A stretch of DNA of 64,000 bases, from assembly GCF_014635205.1 (NCBI RefSeq), contig NZ_BMCN01000001.1, forward strand, positions 930,001 to 994,000, given 5' to 3'. This DNA comes from Jeotgalicoccus aerolatus. GTDB lineage: Bacteria; Bacillota; Bacilli; Staphylococcales; Salinicoccaceae. Every line of letters starts with the position of its first letter. Position 1 is the first letter of the stretch. Under the pieces are notes generated by a model. The model did not search any database. It saw only the letters and a program-made list of their open reading frames with translations, and had not been told where the DNA came from. Of this stretch, positions 54,276 to 63,676 are shown one piece after another. Position numbers and translations under genes: made by a program.

Positions 54276-55757
54276 TTATTTAAATTCCAATAGTTTTCCT
54301 GTAAGCCCCTGCGTCTTCTCATAAACTTCTCTGTATAATTCAAATAATTTCTTATATTGCACTTTGTTTTCAGTTATTGGAGTGAATGTCTCTTTGTAAT
54401 CAATCCATTTTTCAGTAATCACTGAAAAATCTTCAAACCATTGTTCACCTATCGCTGCAATCATTGCGGCACCGTAGGCAGGTCCCTGTTCTTCAGTCCG
54501 CGTCAAAATCTCTGCATCGAAAATATCCGCCTGCATCTGCAGCCATTGACGGTTCCCTGCACCGCCTCCGATAGAAACAATACTGCTGATATTCTTGCCA
54601 TTTTTACGCATAATTTCAATACTCTCATTAAGCGAGAATGTAATCCCTTCGATGACTGCTCTCTTCATATCGTTAGCATTCGTATTCGCATCAAGACCGA
54701 TGAAGCTCCCTCTGATTTCTGCATCGTTGTAAGGCGTTCTTTCACCGAGAAGAAATGGAGTATATAACAACCCTTTCGCCCCGAGCGGAGACGTTTTTGC
54801 TTCTTCCATAAATTCACCGAATGTCTGGTCATCACCAAGCATTTTTTTCAGCCACTCAAGACTGTATCCTGCTGATAATGTCACACCCATTACATAATTC
54901 TGACCGCTGACACAGTGGTTGAAGTAATGTACTGATCCGTCATTCATATAATCATCTTCTTCTTCCGAAGAAAGTACAACACCTGAAGTACCGATGCTTA
55001 CAAGCTGTCTCGATGAATCGGTAATACCCGCACCAAGTGCACCGCAGGCATTGTCTGCGCCGCCCTGATAGATTGAAATATCCTGTTCAATATCAAACAG
55101 CTCTTTGTTAAGTATGCCCGATTTACCATGTGAAGGAATCACTTCAGGACAGATATTTTTATCTAACCCGAGCTGTTCCAGAAGAGTCTCTGACCATTCA
55201 CCCTTCTTCACATCAAACATCACTGTGCCCGCTGCATCAGACGGCTCTGCAAACACATTGCCTGTCAGACGGTAGATAACGTAGTCTTTCGGCATCATGA
55301 ATTTATCGATTTTTTTATAATTTTCAGGTTCATTCTTTTTAACCCATATCAGTTTAGACAGTGTAAAACCTTCCAGAACTGTATTCTGTACATGACCGAG
55401 CAGATTATCGAGACCGATGTCAGCGATAATTTCCTTACACTCTTCTGATGTTCTCGTATCATTCCACAGTATTGCCGGTCTGATTACTTCTCCGTCTTTG
55501 TCGACAATAACCAGGCCGTGCATCTGTCCGGAAAAACTGATGCCTGTAACTTTGCTGCCGTATTCACTGTCAAGTAGGCGGCCGAGACTGCCAGCTGCCG
55601 CTTCATACCAATCTTCGGGATTCATTTCACTGTAGCCCGTTTTCTCGTGAATAGTATCGTATTTTACTTTATCACTTTTGACGACTTCTCCGTCACCGCT
55701 GACTATAATGCTTTTCAGTCCGCTCGTGCCGATATCAATGCCAATGACGTATTCCAA
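54276..55757 (-). CDS. xylB: Xylulokinase
   Basis: FGGY-family kinase that phosphorylates D-xylulose to xylulose 5-phosphate for the pentose phosphate pathway. 493 residues. The N-terminal G-I-D-I-G-T-S-G-L-K motif, S-G-Q-M-H-G-L-V near residue 75, L-W-N-D-T-R-T, G-G-A-D-N-A-C-G-A-L-G and G-G-G-A-G-N-R-Q-W are as in XylB. Start is TTG at 55755-55757, seven bases after GAGGTG. Two bases separate it from xylA. Confidence 0.95.
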   Translation of the reverse strand: MEYVIGIDIGTSGLKSIIVSGDGEVVKSDKVKYDTIHEKTGYSEMNPEDWYEAAAGSLGRLLDSEYGSKVTGISFSGQMHGLVIVDKDGEVIRPAILWNDTRTSEECKEIIADIGLDNLLGHVQNTVLEGFTLSKLIWVKKNEPENYKKIDKFMMPKDYVIYRLTGNVFAEPSDAAGTVMFDVKKGEWSETLLEQLGLDKNICPEVIPSHGKSGILNKELFDIEQDISIYQGGADNACGALGAGITDSSRQLVSIGTSGVVLSSEEEDDYMNDGSVHYFNHCVSGQNYVMGVTLSAGYSLEWLKKMLGDDQTFGEFMEEAKTSPLGAKGLLYTPFLLGERTPYNDAEIRGSFIGLDANTNANDMKRAVIEGITFSLNESIEIMRKNGKNISSIVSIGGGAGNRQWLQMQADIFDAEILTRTEEQGPAYGAAMIAAIGEQWFEDFSVITEKWIDYKETFTPITENKVQYKKLFELYREVYEKTQGLTGKLLEFK

Positions 55758-55759
55758 TG

Positions 55760-57082
55760 TTAGACACCTCTGTTGATATTAAGAATGTACTGGTTGATTT
55801 GCGCTTTAATAAGTTCAAGATGATCAGAAGTATTAGTAATATCACTGTTGTCTAAAGCATACGCTTCTAGTTCTTCAAGGCTCGTTTCACCATCTACAAT
55901 CTGACGGCCGATACCTTCTGTATAAGATTTATATTTTTCATCAACAATGTTTTCAAAGAAATTATCTTCAATCATCTGGTGTGCAACGCGCAGTCCAAGT
56001 GCAAATGCATCCATTCCTGCTATGTGAGTCAGAATCAGATCTTCCTGTTCGAATGAAGTACGTCTGGGTTTCGCATCGAAGTTAAGACCGCCTTTATCAA
56101 GTCCGCCGTTTTTAAGAATTTCATACATTGCCATAGTTGTTTCATACACATCTGTAGGGAATTCATCTGTATCCCATCCAAGAAGCGGGTGACCCTGATT
56201 GGCATCTACTGAGCCAAGCATGTCATTGTCGCGTGCGTATCTAAGTTCATGCTGGAAAGAATGACCTGCGAGCGTTGCGTGGTTAGCTTCGATATTGAAT
56301 TTGAATACATCTTCCAGACCGTGTTTCTGAAGGAATGCATGTCCGCTTGCCACATCAAAGTCATACTGGTGAGATGTCGGCTCTTTCGGTTTAGGTTCAA
56401 TCAGGAACTGTCCTTCATAGCCGATCTTATCTGCGTAAGCTTTAGCCAGTTTGAAGAATCGGGCCAGGTTGTCTGTTTCAAGTTTCATATCTGTATTAAG
56501 CAGGCTTTCGTAGCCTTCACGTCCGCCCCAGAATACATAGCTGCTTGCACCAAGTTCTTTAGCAATATCAAGCTGTTTTTTAACTTTAGCTGCCGCATAT
56601 GCAAATACATCTGCATTTGAAGATGACGCTGCACCCAGTACGAAACGTTCATGTGAGAAGTTGTTAGCTGTATTCCAAAGCAGTTTTTTGCCTGTTTCAG
56701 CCATTTTTTCTTTAATAAGCGCAACAATCTCATCCAGGTTTTCGTTTGTTTCTTTTAAGTCTTTACCTTCCGGTGCAATATCTGCATCGTGGAAACAGAA
56801 ATAATCAACGTTAAGGATTTCAAGCAGTTCGAACATCGCTTCAACTCTTGCTTTAGCTTTGTCCATTCCTTCAAGGTGATCCCAGTTACGTTTTGCAGTA
56901 CCGCCGCCGAACGGGTCAGACAGGTCTTCAGTAAATGTGTGCCAGTAAGCAACACTGAACTTCATATGCTCAGCCATAGTCTTGCCGCCGATTACTTCTT
57001 GCGGATTAAAATATTTAAAACTTAAAGGATTATTTGAATATGGTCCTTCGTAGTTAATTTGTTTCTGATTGAAATAAGTCAT
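55760..57082 (-). CDS. xylA: Xylose isomerase
   Basis: Metal-dependent TIM-barrel enzyme interconverting D-xylose and D-xylulose. 440 residues, class II length. Catalytic His in Y-F-C-F-H-D-A-D near residue 100, metal ligands in [22 protein letters not shown], and D-A-N-Q-G. GGAGG precedes the ATG. It is first gene of xylA-xylB-transporter, transcribed from a promoter with a XylR operator. Confidence 0.96.
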   Translation of the reverse strand: MTYFNQKQINYEGPYSNNPLSFKYFNPQEVIGGKTMAEHMKFSVAYWHTFTEDLSDPFGGGTAKRNWDHLEGMDKAKARVEAMFELLEILNVDYFCFHDADIAPEGKDLKETNENLDEIVALIKEKMAETGKKLLWNTANNFSHERFVLGAASSSNADVFAYAAAKVKKQLDIAKELGASSYVFWGGREGYESLLNTDMKLETDNLARFFKLAKAYADKIGYEGQFLIEPKPKEPTSHQYDFDVASGHAFLQKHGLEDVFKFNIEANHATLAGHSFQHELRYARDNDMLGSVDANQGHPLLGWDTDEFPTDVYETTMAMYEILKNGGLDKGGLNFDAKPRRTSFEQEDLILTHIAGMDAFALGLRVAHQMIEDNFFENIVDEKYKSYTEGIGRQIVDGETSLEELEAYALDNSDITNTSDHLELIKAQINQYILNINRGV

Positions 57083-57102
57083 GCTTTTTCCTCCTGAAAG
57101 TA

Positions 57103-57125
57103 CTTTGTTTATTGGATAAACAAAG
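57103..57125. promoter_or_regulatory. XylR operator
   Basis: CTTTGTTTA-TTGGA-TAAACAAAG, a perfect palindrome with nine-base arms, immediately downstream of (and touching) the xylA -10. It resembles the known XylR operators of Bacillus and Staphylococcus with GTTT/AAAC arms. ROK-type XylR bound here would block xylA transcription until xylose is present. Confidence 0.88.
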
Positions 57126-57152
57126 AATACATGTATTTGAAATCGCTGTCAA
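57124..57152 (-). promoter_or_regulatory. xylA promoter with overlapping cre-like site
   Basis: Minus strand: consensus -35 TTGACA at 57147-57152, 17-base spacer, -10 TATTCT at 57124-57129. TTGAAATCGCTGTCAA at 57137-57152 covers the -35 and matches the CcpA cre pattern at 12 of 14 core positions, so glucose repression is plausible. Confidence 0.8.
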
Positions 57153-57216
57153 ATAAAATTTACAAATTGTGCTATACTTTGAAGAAATCTCATTCAAAAA
57201 GACACAGGAGAACGTT

Positions 57217-58365
57217 ATGAATAAAAGTATAGTTAATCAGCAATCCATCAAACAATTCAATACAAATAAAATTTTGAAACTGCTCACTTCGACTGAAATG
57301 ATTTCAAGAGCAGAACTGGCTAAACAGACCGGTCTGAACAAGGCGACAGTCTCAAAAATTACTGACGAACTGCTCAATGAAAACCTGATTAAAGATCTTG
57401 GATACGGTATATCCAGCGGAGGCAGAAAACCGAAGTTGCTTAAATTTAACCCGGATGCAAAATATATTGTCGGCATAAAAATCGACGGCACCGATATTTA
57501 CTTTACAGTAATGAATATGAAGCTCGAGAACGTTTTTACGCAGAGAATTGAAATAAACAATAATGATACTGGAATAATTGCAGAACTGCTTAAGGAGTCA
57601 TTTAATCACGCCGTTAAGAAGCTCGGTATCGAGATAAAGCATATTATCGAAGTTGCCGTAGCAGTTCCTGCAACTGTAAATATTAAAGGCATGATATTAC
57701 ACGCGCCTAACATCGGCTGGAAGAATATCGATCTGTCTGAAGAATTCAAAGACGTATTTACAGACATCCCGATTAATACATTTAACGAAGCGAATGCCGG
57801 GGCTCTCGGTGCATTGCATCACATTACCAATCCGGAAAATACAAATCTGGTCTACGTCAGTGCCGGCATCGGTATCGGTACAGGAATTATTATTTCCGGT
57901 AATCTCTACAGAGGAAAAATGGGGCTCGCCGGAGAATTCGGGCACAACGTTATCGTCGAAAACGGGAGACAATGCCACTGCGGAAGAAAAGGGTGCTGGG
58001 AAACCTATGCATCCGAGCAGGCATTTTATGACTCTCTTGAGCGAAAAGGTCTGAAAATGGAAAAGGATATAGAAAAAGTTTTCACGGAACTGAAAAATAA
58101 CAATCCCATAGCGCTTGAAGCAATGGATGAATTATCGTCATATATGAATATCGGTCTGGAAAATGTTGCACGTGCAATGAGTCCGGATTACATCATCATA
58201 GGAAACAAACTGAGACATTTTAAAAATTACTTAAATATATACGATGAAATTCAGGGCTCAAAAGTTTTATTTATAGACAAAGAAAGCCATACTACAATCG
58301 AAGGCATGGGCTTTGTTATCGCCAGAAAATACCTTTACCACGACCGTTATAATGTTAATAATTAA
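57217..58365 (+). CDS. xylR: Xylose repressor XylR (ROK family)
   Basis: 382 residues. An N-terminal winged helix-turn-helix at about 18-60 (S-R-A-E-L-A-K-Q-T-G-L-N-K-A-T-V-S) is followed by a ROK sugar-binding domain with G-I-G-I-G-T-G-I-I and the zinc motif C-H-C-G-R-K-G-C-W-E-T. ATG at 57217 follows CAGGAG; an in-frame TTG/ATG further up (57169) has no ribosome site. It is divergent from xylA with the operator in the shared 134-base intergenic region, so it may also control itself. Confidence 0.92.
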   Translation: MNKSIVNQQSIKQFNTNKILKLLTSTEMISRAELAKQTGLNKATVSKITDELLNENLIKDLGYGISSGGRKPKLLKFNPDAKYIVGIKIDGTDIYFTVMNMKLENVFTQRIEINNNDTGIIAELLKESFNHAVKKLGIEIKHIIEVAVAVPATVNIKGMILHAPNIGWKNIDLSEEFKDVFTDIPINTFNEANAGALGALHHITNPENTNLVYVSAGIGIGTGIIISGNLYRGKMGLAGEFGHNVIVENGRQCHCGRKGCWETYASEQAFYDSLERKGLKMEKDIEKVFTELKNNNPIALEAMDELSSYMNIGLENVARAMSPDYIIIGNKLRHFKNYLNIYDEIQGSKVLFIDKESHTTIEGMGFVIARKYLYHDRYNVNN

Positions 58366-58366
58366 A

Positions 58367-58418
58367 GAACTAAAAAGAGTCTGCTCAAAATTTTGAGCAG
58401 ATTCTTTTTAGTTCTATA
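58367..58418. terminator. Bidirectional terminator between xylR and galM
   Basis: Very long hairpin: AGAACTAAAAAGA / TCTTTTTAGTTCT outer arms and CTGCTCAAAA / TTTTGAGCAG inner arms with one or two mismatches. The galM stop codon lies in its distal arm. Confidence 0.92.
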
Positions 58419-59451
58419 CTTTCGCAGCAAAACTGAATATTGTTTCTTTCTTATAAGGCACTCCTGCATCTATTCTGACATCCTGTTTTAAAGGGAGCTT
58501 CAGAGCTGCAGGCGTACATTGTGTTTCCATGCAAAATCCGGCGTGCTTTTGTGCCTTTCTGTCTTTCAGATTTATATTCTCATCAATATTATTACCCGTA
58601 TAAAGAATCATGCCGGGGAAAGTTGTCGTCACTTTCATTATACGACCGCTTCTTTCATCTGTAATCACAGCAGACTTGTCATCTTCATTAAAAATGAAAT
58701 AGTGATCAAAGCCTCCATTCGCGATTTCAATCTGCTCATCATCACTTGAGAAAACATCGCTGAACAAACGTCTCTCATTCAAGTCAAACAGCCCTTCAGA
58801 CTGCTCAATACTCACCGGAATCAGTTCCTTATTCATCTTCAGCCATCTTTCAGTATTGCTTTTAATTACATGATTTCCTGTATCCTCAGCCGGCTCACTG
58901 CTGAGGTTAAAGTATGTATGGTTCGTCGGTATTGTGACACTTTCCGACTCAGCAGTCACTTCATATTCAAGGTTCAGTTCATTGGCCTCAGTCAAACTGT
59001 AAATAACTTTAAACAGCGGGCTGCCCGGAAATTCATTACCGGTTCTATACTGGAAGATAACTTTGTTACCTTCTATTGAACTGTCCCAGATTTTGTTGTA
59101 CGGATTTAATTCACCGCTGTGGAGCAGGTTCTCCCCTTCATTGGGTGTAAATGAATACACTTCATTATTAATTATGAATTCTCCATTCTCCACTCTGCCG
59201 GCAACTGGTGTAATGACCGATCCCAGGAAATGTTCATTGCTGAAATATTCTTCAAGCATTTCATATCTCAGTACCACATTGCTGTAATCACCGTTTTTGT
59301 CAGGAACAAATATTTCAGTAATACTGCATCCGACATTGATTATTTTCACAGTCATTCCGCTGTGGTTCGTCAGAATATATTCTATAATTCCTTTATCATG
59401 CTCTTTATATGTCACACTCACAAAAACATCTCCTGTCGTAATACTTTTCAT
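58414..59451 (-). CDS. galM: Aldose 1-epimerase (mutarotase)
   Basis: Interconverts alpha and beta anomers of aldoses. 345 residues. P-V-A-G-R-V-E-N-G-E-F near residue 82, the catalytic-His motif T-N-H-T-Y-F-N-L-S near 173, and the glutamate region C-M-E-T-Q near the end match GalM. Beside xylR it probably supplies the alpha-xylose anomer used by xylose isomerase. A GGATAAAC half-site like that of the XylR operator lies upstream (about 59484-59502). Confidence 0.9.
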   Translation of the reverse strand: MKSITTGDVFVSVTYKEHDKGIIEYILTNHSGMTVKIINVGCSITEIFVPDKNGDYSNVVLRYEMLEEYFSNEHFLGSVITPVAGRVENGEFIINNEVYSFTPNEGENLLHSGELNPYNKIWDSSIEGNKVIFQYRTGNEFPGSPLFKVIYSLTEANELNLEYEVTAESESVTIPTNHTYFNLSSEPAEDTGNHVIKSNTERWLKMNKELIPVSIEQSEGLFDLNERRLFSDVFSSDDEQIEIANGGFDHYFIFNEDDKSAVITDERSGRIMKVTTTFPGMILYTGNNIDENINLKDRKAQKHAGFCMETQCTPAALKLPLKQDVRIDAGVPYKKETIFSFAAKV

Positions 59452-59516
59452 AATTATGATTTACAGTTTAGCATATAATTTTTTGAACGGATAAACGTAT
59501 TTCAGAGATAAAAATA

Positions 59517-59559
59517 AAATCTCCTCAAAAGCCTGCGGCTTCAAAGGAGATTCTTTTTA
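59517..59559 (-). terminator. Terminator of the thioredoxin-like gene
   Basis: Hairpin AATCTCCT / AGGAGATT with an inner GCC/GGC pair, directly after the stop codon; minus-strand tract TTTATTTTTA. Confidence 0.8.
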
Positions 59560-60111
59560 TTATTTTACTGCTAATGTTTGTTTTAAATCTGTCTCCACAG
59601 CATCCCAAAGTTCTGGTGAAGTCATGAATTTTTCTTTCATTTCTTTCTTAACTGCTGTAAATGCTGCGTCGTATTCTTCAGTACCTTTTTCCGGCATATC
59701 TTTCATAATATCTTTTTGAATAACTGCTGTCATCGGTGCACGCGGGCCCCATACAGCTGCTTCTTTTTCTTCGTTATCGATTGCGATAACTTTTGGAATT
59801 ACTTTATTGCCGTTTGTTAAATAAGCGTTCATTAACTCTTCGTTATCATCTCTCAGTGAAACTTTAACGTCGATTTCTGCTTCTTCAGCGAGTTTGAAAA
59901 GAATTGCCAGGTTAAGCATGCAGTGTGAACACCATGGTTCTGCGATTACAAGCAGATTCATGTCGCTGTTTTTAAAAGATTCAAAATCATTATCTTTTGT
60001 TATTTCATGTTCGTCGTAAATTTTATCGAAGCCGTCTTTTAAATCAGTCAGCTTAGTACGATACTCGTCCGGTGTTAAAGCAATGTCATAAAATGCTTGT
60101 AAATTTTCCAT
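59560..60111 (-). CDS. Thioredoxin-family protein
   Basis: 183 residues, cytosolic. Thioredoxin-like fold with redox motif A-E-P-W-C-S-H-C (Cys61, Cys64), which differs from the W-C-G-P-C of true thioredoxin. The cis-Pro region is K-V-I-P-K-V. An N-terminal extension of about 40 residues and a helical C-terminal tail are unlike classical thioredoxin. Similar proteins are common in staphylococci and bacilli; the substrate is unknown. Confidence 0.78.
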   Translation of the reverse strand: MENLQAFYDIALTPDEYRTKLTDLKDGFDKIYDEHEITKDNDFESFKNSDMNLLVIAEPWCSHCMLNLAILFKLAEEAEIDVKVSLRDDNEELMNAYLTNGNKVIPKVIAIDNEEKEAAVWGPRAPMTAVIQKDIMKDMPEKGTEEYDAAFTAVKKEMKEKFMTSPELWDAVETDLKQTLAVK

Positions 60112-60177
60112 TTATCTCCCTGCCTTTATAAGTTTACTAACTTCATTATAAGACCTGGATCATAAATGATACAAACA

Positions 60178-60573
60178 TTACACTTCGCGTTTATATTTTT
60201 CAACGTCTGCATCTTTTAAATTCATAAATAAATTGACACCAAATAATATAATTGCTAAAAGGAACATCGGTCCGCCGATAAATGTAAAGATGTGCGCGAC
60301 ACCCGGATTGACTTGAACAAAAAATGTGCTGAAAAGGAAAAGCGGCACACCGATATGATATAACCAAAATGTTGCCGTTCCCAATCCGTTTTTCGCAAGG
60401 TGAGGGTAAATCGATAAGACAGCTCCGATTCCGAGGGTAGACAGCCAGCCGACTACGTTAACATGAGCGTGTCCTGCCGCCCAGTTCAGCTGTATCGTGT
60501 AAGACATAAACAAACCGACCGAAATACCAATAACAAGATAAAGCACCGACAATTTAATCCATGTATGACCCAT
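60178..60573 (-). CDS. Small heme-copper-oxidase-like membrane protein
   Basis: 131 residues, four hydrophobic helices. The motif A-A-G-H-A-H-V-N-V-V-G-W near residue 32 resembles the helix-II heme-ligand segment of CcoN/NorB-type oxidase subunits, and more histidines occur at the helix ends (Y-P-H-L, Y-H-I-G, A-H-I-F). It is far too short to be an oxidase subunit I. Such stand-alone proteins exist in Firmicutes without a known function; heme or quinone binding is inference. GGGAGG precedes the ATG. Confidence 0.65.
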   Translation of the reverse strand: MGHTWIKLSVLYLVIGISVGLFMSYTIQLNWAAGHAHVNVVGWLSTLGIGAVLSIYPHLAKNGLGTATFWLYHIGVPLFLFSTFFVQVNPGVAHIFTFIGGPMFLLAIILFGVNLFMNLKDADVEKYKREV

Positions 60574-60606
60574 TTACAGTACCTCCCATTTTCTGTATAT
60601 ACTTAA

Positions 60607-60644
60607 AGATTATCACTCTTAATAATTGTGTCAATTTTTTGACA
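60607..60644 (-). promoter_or_regulatory. Promoter with palindrome upstream of the small heme-copper-like gene
   Basis: Minus strand: -35 TTGACA at 60629-60634, 16-base spacer, -10 TAATCT at 60607-60612. The -35 is one arm of a perfect palindrome, TGTCAA-N4-TTGACA at 60629-60644, a probable operator. It is close to, but one base shorter than, the GlnR/TnrA pattern TGTNA-N7-TNACA. Confidence 0.65.
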
Positions 60645-60695
60645 GAATAATCAGACTAAAGTATTACAGATCAGGGAGATAATTGTTCTCAAACT

Positions 60696-62117
60696 TTATT
60701 GCAAGTTAATCAAGGTCGCTGCAACTAAGGCAATCGCTGCAATCACTAACCAGATGAGTACCAGTTTCCAAACAAATTTCACCCATTTAATGTAAGGAAT
60801 CCCTGCGACTGCAAGTACGCCCATCAAGGATGCAGATGTTGGAATAATACTATTTGTAATCGCATCGCCATACTGATAAGCAAGTACTGCCACTTGTCTC
60901 GGTATTTCCTGCAGATCAGAAATCGGCACCATAACCGGCATTGTTGTCATTGCCTGGCCAGATCCTGACGGAATAAAGAAGTTAATGACAACTTGTACTG
61001 CCAGCATTCCTATCGCTGTCAATGCATTTGGAATATAGTCGAGCGCTGCACTCATACTGTAAATAATCGTATCGATAATTAGTCCGGACTCCAGCACAAC
61101 TAAGATTGCACGGGCAAACCCTACAATAATCGCACCGTAAACAACTATCTTCATACCATCGATAAATGCATCGAATATGTTATTAAGTTTTAAGCCTCCG
61201 ACAAAACCGATAATAATTCCGACAGTAAAGAAGTTCGCTGCAAGTTCTGTTAAGAACCAGCCGTAGACAAAAATACCGTAAACGTTTATCGCAATAGTCA
61301 GTGCGAATAATGCCACGATCACAATATGGCGTTTAGTCAGTTTCTTAAATTCCATATCATCTTCTACAAAGTTAAGCTGTCCGTTCTGTGCTTCTTCATA
61401 TACCAGACTGCGTTTAGGATCTTTCTTCACTTTTTTAGCATAATTCATAACGAATAATATACCGGTAATCAAGACTGCTAAATAAACAATTGTCCTGAAT
61501 CCCCATCCTGAAAATATCGGCAGTTCGGCAATACCATGTGCGATACCGACTGTGAACGGGTTAAACATACCGCCTATGAAACCAGCAGCAGCACCGAGTG
61601 TTACCATCGCTGTACCGACCATAGCATCATAGCCCAATGCGACAGCCAGCATAATTCCAATCGGGACAAAAATAATTGTTTCTTCTGCCATACCGGTTGT
61701 AAAGCCAAGTATAGAAAAGACTGTCATTATTACCGGGATTAACATCATTTCGTTCTTTCTGACGTTATCCATAACTTTTTGAATAATGGCTTCAATGGCC
61801 CCTGTTGCTCTAATTACTCCAAAAGCACCGCCGATAAGAAATATATAAAATATAATATCAGCAGCTTCGTTAAGTCCTGTCGGGATTGCCATAATTAAAT
61901 CTAAAAATGAAACAGGATTTTGTTCCACGCCGTGGAAACTTCCGCTGACTACTTCTACTCTGTCTTCCACTTCCTGGCGGTCAAATTCACCTGCAGGAAT
62001 AATGTAACTGAGTGCTGCCCCTAATATAACGATAAAGAGCAGTATCGCATATGTATGTGGAAACTTCTGGCTGATGTCACCCTTATTTTGTTCTTTCCCC
62101 TTTGTACTTTCTCCCAA
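60696..62117 (-). CDS. YfcC-family membrane carrier
   Basis: About 473 residues, 11-12 hydrophobic segments, YfcC/DcuC-like fold. After a charged N-terminal stretch come F-P-H-T-Y-A-I-L-L and I-I-P-A-G-E-F-D-R; G-M-A-E-E-T-I-I-F-V-P near 140 and F-F-I-P-S-G-S-G-Q-A near 390 are family signatures. Such proteins are suspected to move amino acids, peptides or dicarboxylates; the substrate cannot be assigned. TTG at 62117 is six bases after AGGGGTG; GTG at 62126 would lie inside it. Confidence 0.75.
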   Translation of the reverse strand: MGESTKGKEQNKGDISQKFPHTYAILLFIVILGAALSYIIPAGEFDRQEVEDRVEVVSGSFHGVEQNPVSFLDLIMAIPTGLNEAADIIFYIFLIGGAFGVIRATGAIEAIIQKVMDNVRKNEMMLIPVIMTVFSILGFTTGMAEETIIFVPIGIMLAVALGYDAMVGTAMVTLGAAAGFIGGMFNPFTVGIAHGIAELPIFSGWGFRTIVYLAVLITGILFVMNYAKKVKKDPKRSLVYEEAQNGQLNFVEDDMEFKKLTKRHIVIVALFALTIAINVYGIFVYGWFLTELAANFFTVGIIIGFVGGLKLNNIFDAFIDGMKIVVYGAIIVGFARAILVVLESGLIIDTIIYSMSAALDYIPNALTAIGMLAVQVVINFFIPSGSGQAMTTMPVMVPISDLQEIPRQVAVLAYQYGDAITNSIIPTSASLMGVLAVAGIPYIKWVKFVWKLVLIWLVIAAIALVAATLINLQ

Positions 62118-62206
62118 ATTAATCACCCCTAAAATGATATTTTCTACAATACCCTAAAGTTTTAAATCATACACTAAATATTCAAATTTATTTAAAACAG
62201 GAGCAA

Positions 62207-62240
62207 AGCAAAAAAACCGCCGCAAATAAATGCGGCGGTT
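62207..62240 (-). terminator. Terminator of the suf operon
   Basis: Perfect hairpin AACCGCCGCA / TGCGGCGGTT with loop AATAAA and a seven-T run on the minus strand, 20 bases after sufB. Confidence 0.92.
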
Positions 62241-62259
62241 CTAGATATATTAAAGTGTA

Positions 62260-63657
62260 TTAACCGATTGAACCTTCCATTTCGAATGAAATCAAGCGGT
62301 TCATTTCAACTGCGTATTCCATAGGAAGTTCTTTTGTAAATGGCTCGATGAAGCCCATAACGATCATTTCTGTCGCTTCTTCTTCACCAAGACCGCGGCT
62401 CATCAGGTAGAATAACTGCTCTTCTGATACTTTCGAAACTTTCGCTTCGTGTTCAAGAGAGATATTATCATTTAAAATTTCGTTATACGGAATTGTATCC
62501 GAAGTCGATTCATTATCCATAATCAGCGTATCACATTCGATATTAGAACGTGCGCCGTGTGCTTTGCGTCCGAAGTGAACTTGACCGCGGTATGATACTT
62601 TACCGCCGCCTCTTGCAATTGATTTAGACACAATTGTTGAAGATGTGTTTGGCGCTAAGTGAATCATTTTCGCACCGGCATCCTGCAATTGTCCTTTACC
62701 AGCTAAAGCAATAGATAATGTCATACCGCGTGCGCCCTCACCTTTAAGGAAGACAGACGGGTATTTCATCGTAATTTTAGAACCGATGTTACCGTCAACC
62801 CATTCCATCGTTCCGTTTTCGTCAACGAAAGTACGTTTTGTAACCAGGTTGTAAACGTTGTTTGCCCAGTTTTGGATTGTTGTGTAACGGCAATATGCAT
62901 CGCGCTTAACGATAATTTCAACGACTGCTGAGTGCAGTGAGTTCGTCGTATAAGTCGGTGCTGTACACCCTTCAACATAATGTACGCTTGAACCTTCATC
63001 ACAAATGATTAAAGTACGTTCAAACTGACCCATGTTTTCAGAGTTAATACGGAAATATGCTTGCAGTGGAGTGTCGAGTTTAACTCCCGGCGGGCAGTAA
63101 ATAAATGATCCGCCTGACCATACTGCTGAGTTTAAAGCAGAAAATTTATTATCAGAGAATGGTATAACTGTTCCAAAGTACTCTTTAAATAATTCTTCGT
63201 TTTCTCTTAATGCAGAGTCCGTATCTTTAAAGATAACACCTTTATCTTCAAGGTCTTTCTCCATGTTGTGGTAAACAACTTCTGATTCGTACTGTGCTGA
63301 TACACCAGCTAAATATTTCTGTTCTGCTTCAGGAATACCCAGCTTGTCAAACGTACGTTTAATTTCATCAGGTACTTCATCCCAAGAGCGTTCAGTTTGT
63401 TCAGATGGTTTTACATAGTACGTAATTTCATCGAAATCAAGTTCCGATAAATCTCCGCCCCATAAAGGCATTGGTCTGTCGTAGAAATGCTGCAGAGATT
63501 TAAGACGGTAGTCCAGCATCCACTGCGGTTCTTCTTTCATTTTAGAAATTTCACGGACGATTTCTTCAGTTAATCCTCTGTCAGAACGGAATATAGAAAC
63601 GTCCTTATCGTGGAAACCATATTTGTAATCGCCAATTTCTGGTGCTTGCTTAACCAT
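62260..63657 (-). CDS. sufB: Fe-S cluster assembly scaffold SufB
   Basis: Main scaffold of the SufBCD complex, on which [4Fe-4S] clusters are built. 465 residues, full length. [11 protein letters not shown] near residue 225 and the beta-helix core [18 protein letters not shown] are conserved, and E-C-D-T-L-I-M near residue 375 carries the cysteine thought to receive sulfur. GAGGAGTGAT precedes the ATG. It is last in the suf operon, following sufU by 19 bases. Confidence 0.97.
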   Translation of the reverse strand: MVKQAPEIGDYKYGFHDKDVSIFRSDRGLTEEIVREISKMKEEPQWMLDYRLKSLQHFYDRPMPLWGGDLSELDFDEITYYVKPSEQTERSWDEVPDEIKRTFDKLGIPEAEQKYLAGVSAQYESEVVYHNMEKDLEDKGVIFKDTDSALRENEELFKEYFGTVIPFSDNKFSALNSAVWSGGSFIYCPPGVKLDTPLQAYFRINSENMGQFERTLIICDEGSSVHYVEGCTAPTYTTNSLHSAVVEIIVKRDAYCRYTTIQNWANNVYNLVTKRTFVDENGTMEWVDGNIGSKITMKYPSVFLKGEGARGMTLSIALAGKGQLQDAGAKMIHLAPNTSSTIVSKSIARGGGKVSYRGQVHFGRKAHGARSNIECDTLIMDNESTSDTIPYNEILNDNISLEHEAKVSKVSEEQLFYLMSRGLGEEEATEMIVMGFIEPFTKELPMEYAVEMNRLISFEMEGSIG

Positions 63658-63676
63658 ATATGATCACTCCTCAATA

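Noticed and set aside
60629-60644. GlnR/TnrA box
   Set aside because: The gap between TGTCA and TGACA is six bases; the known site needs seven.
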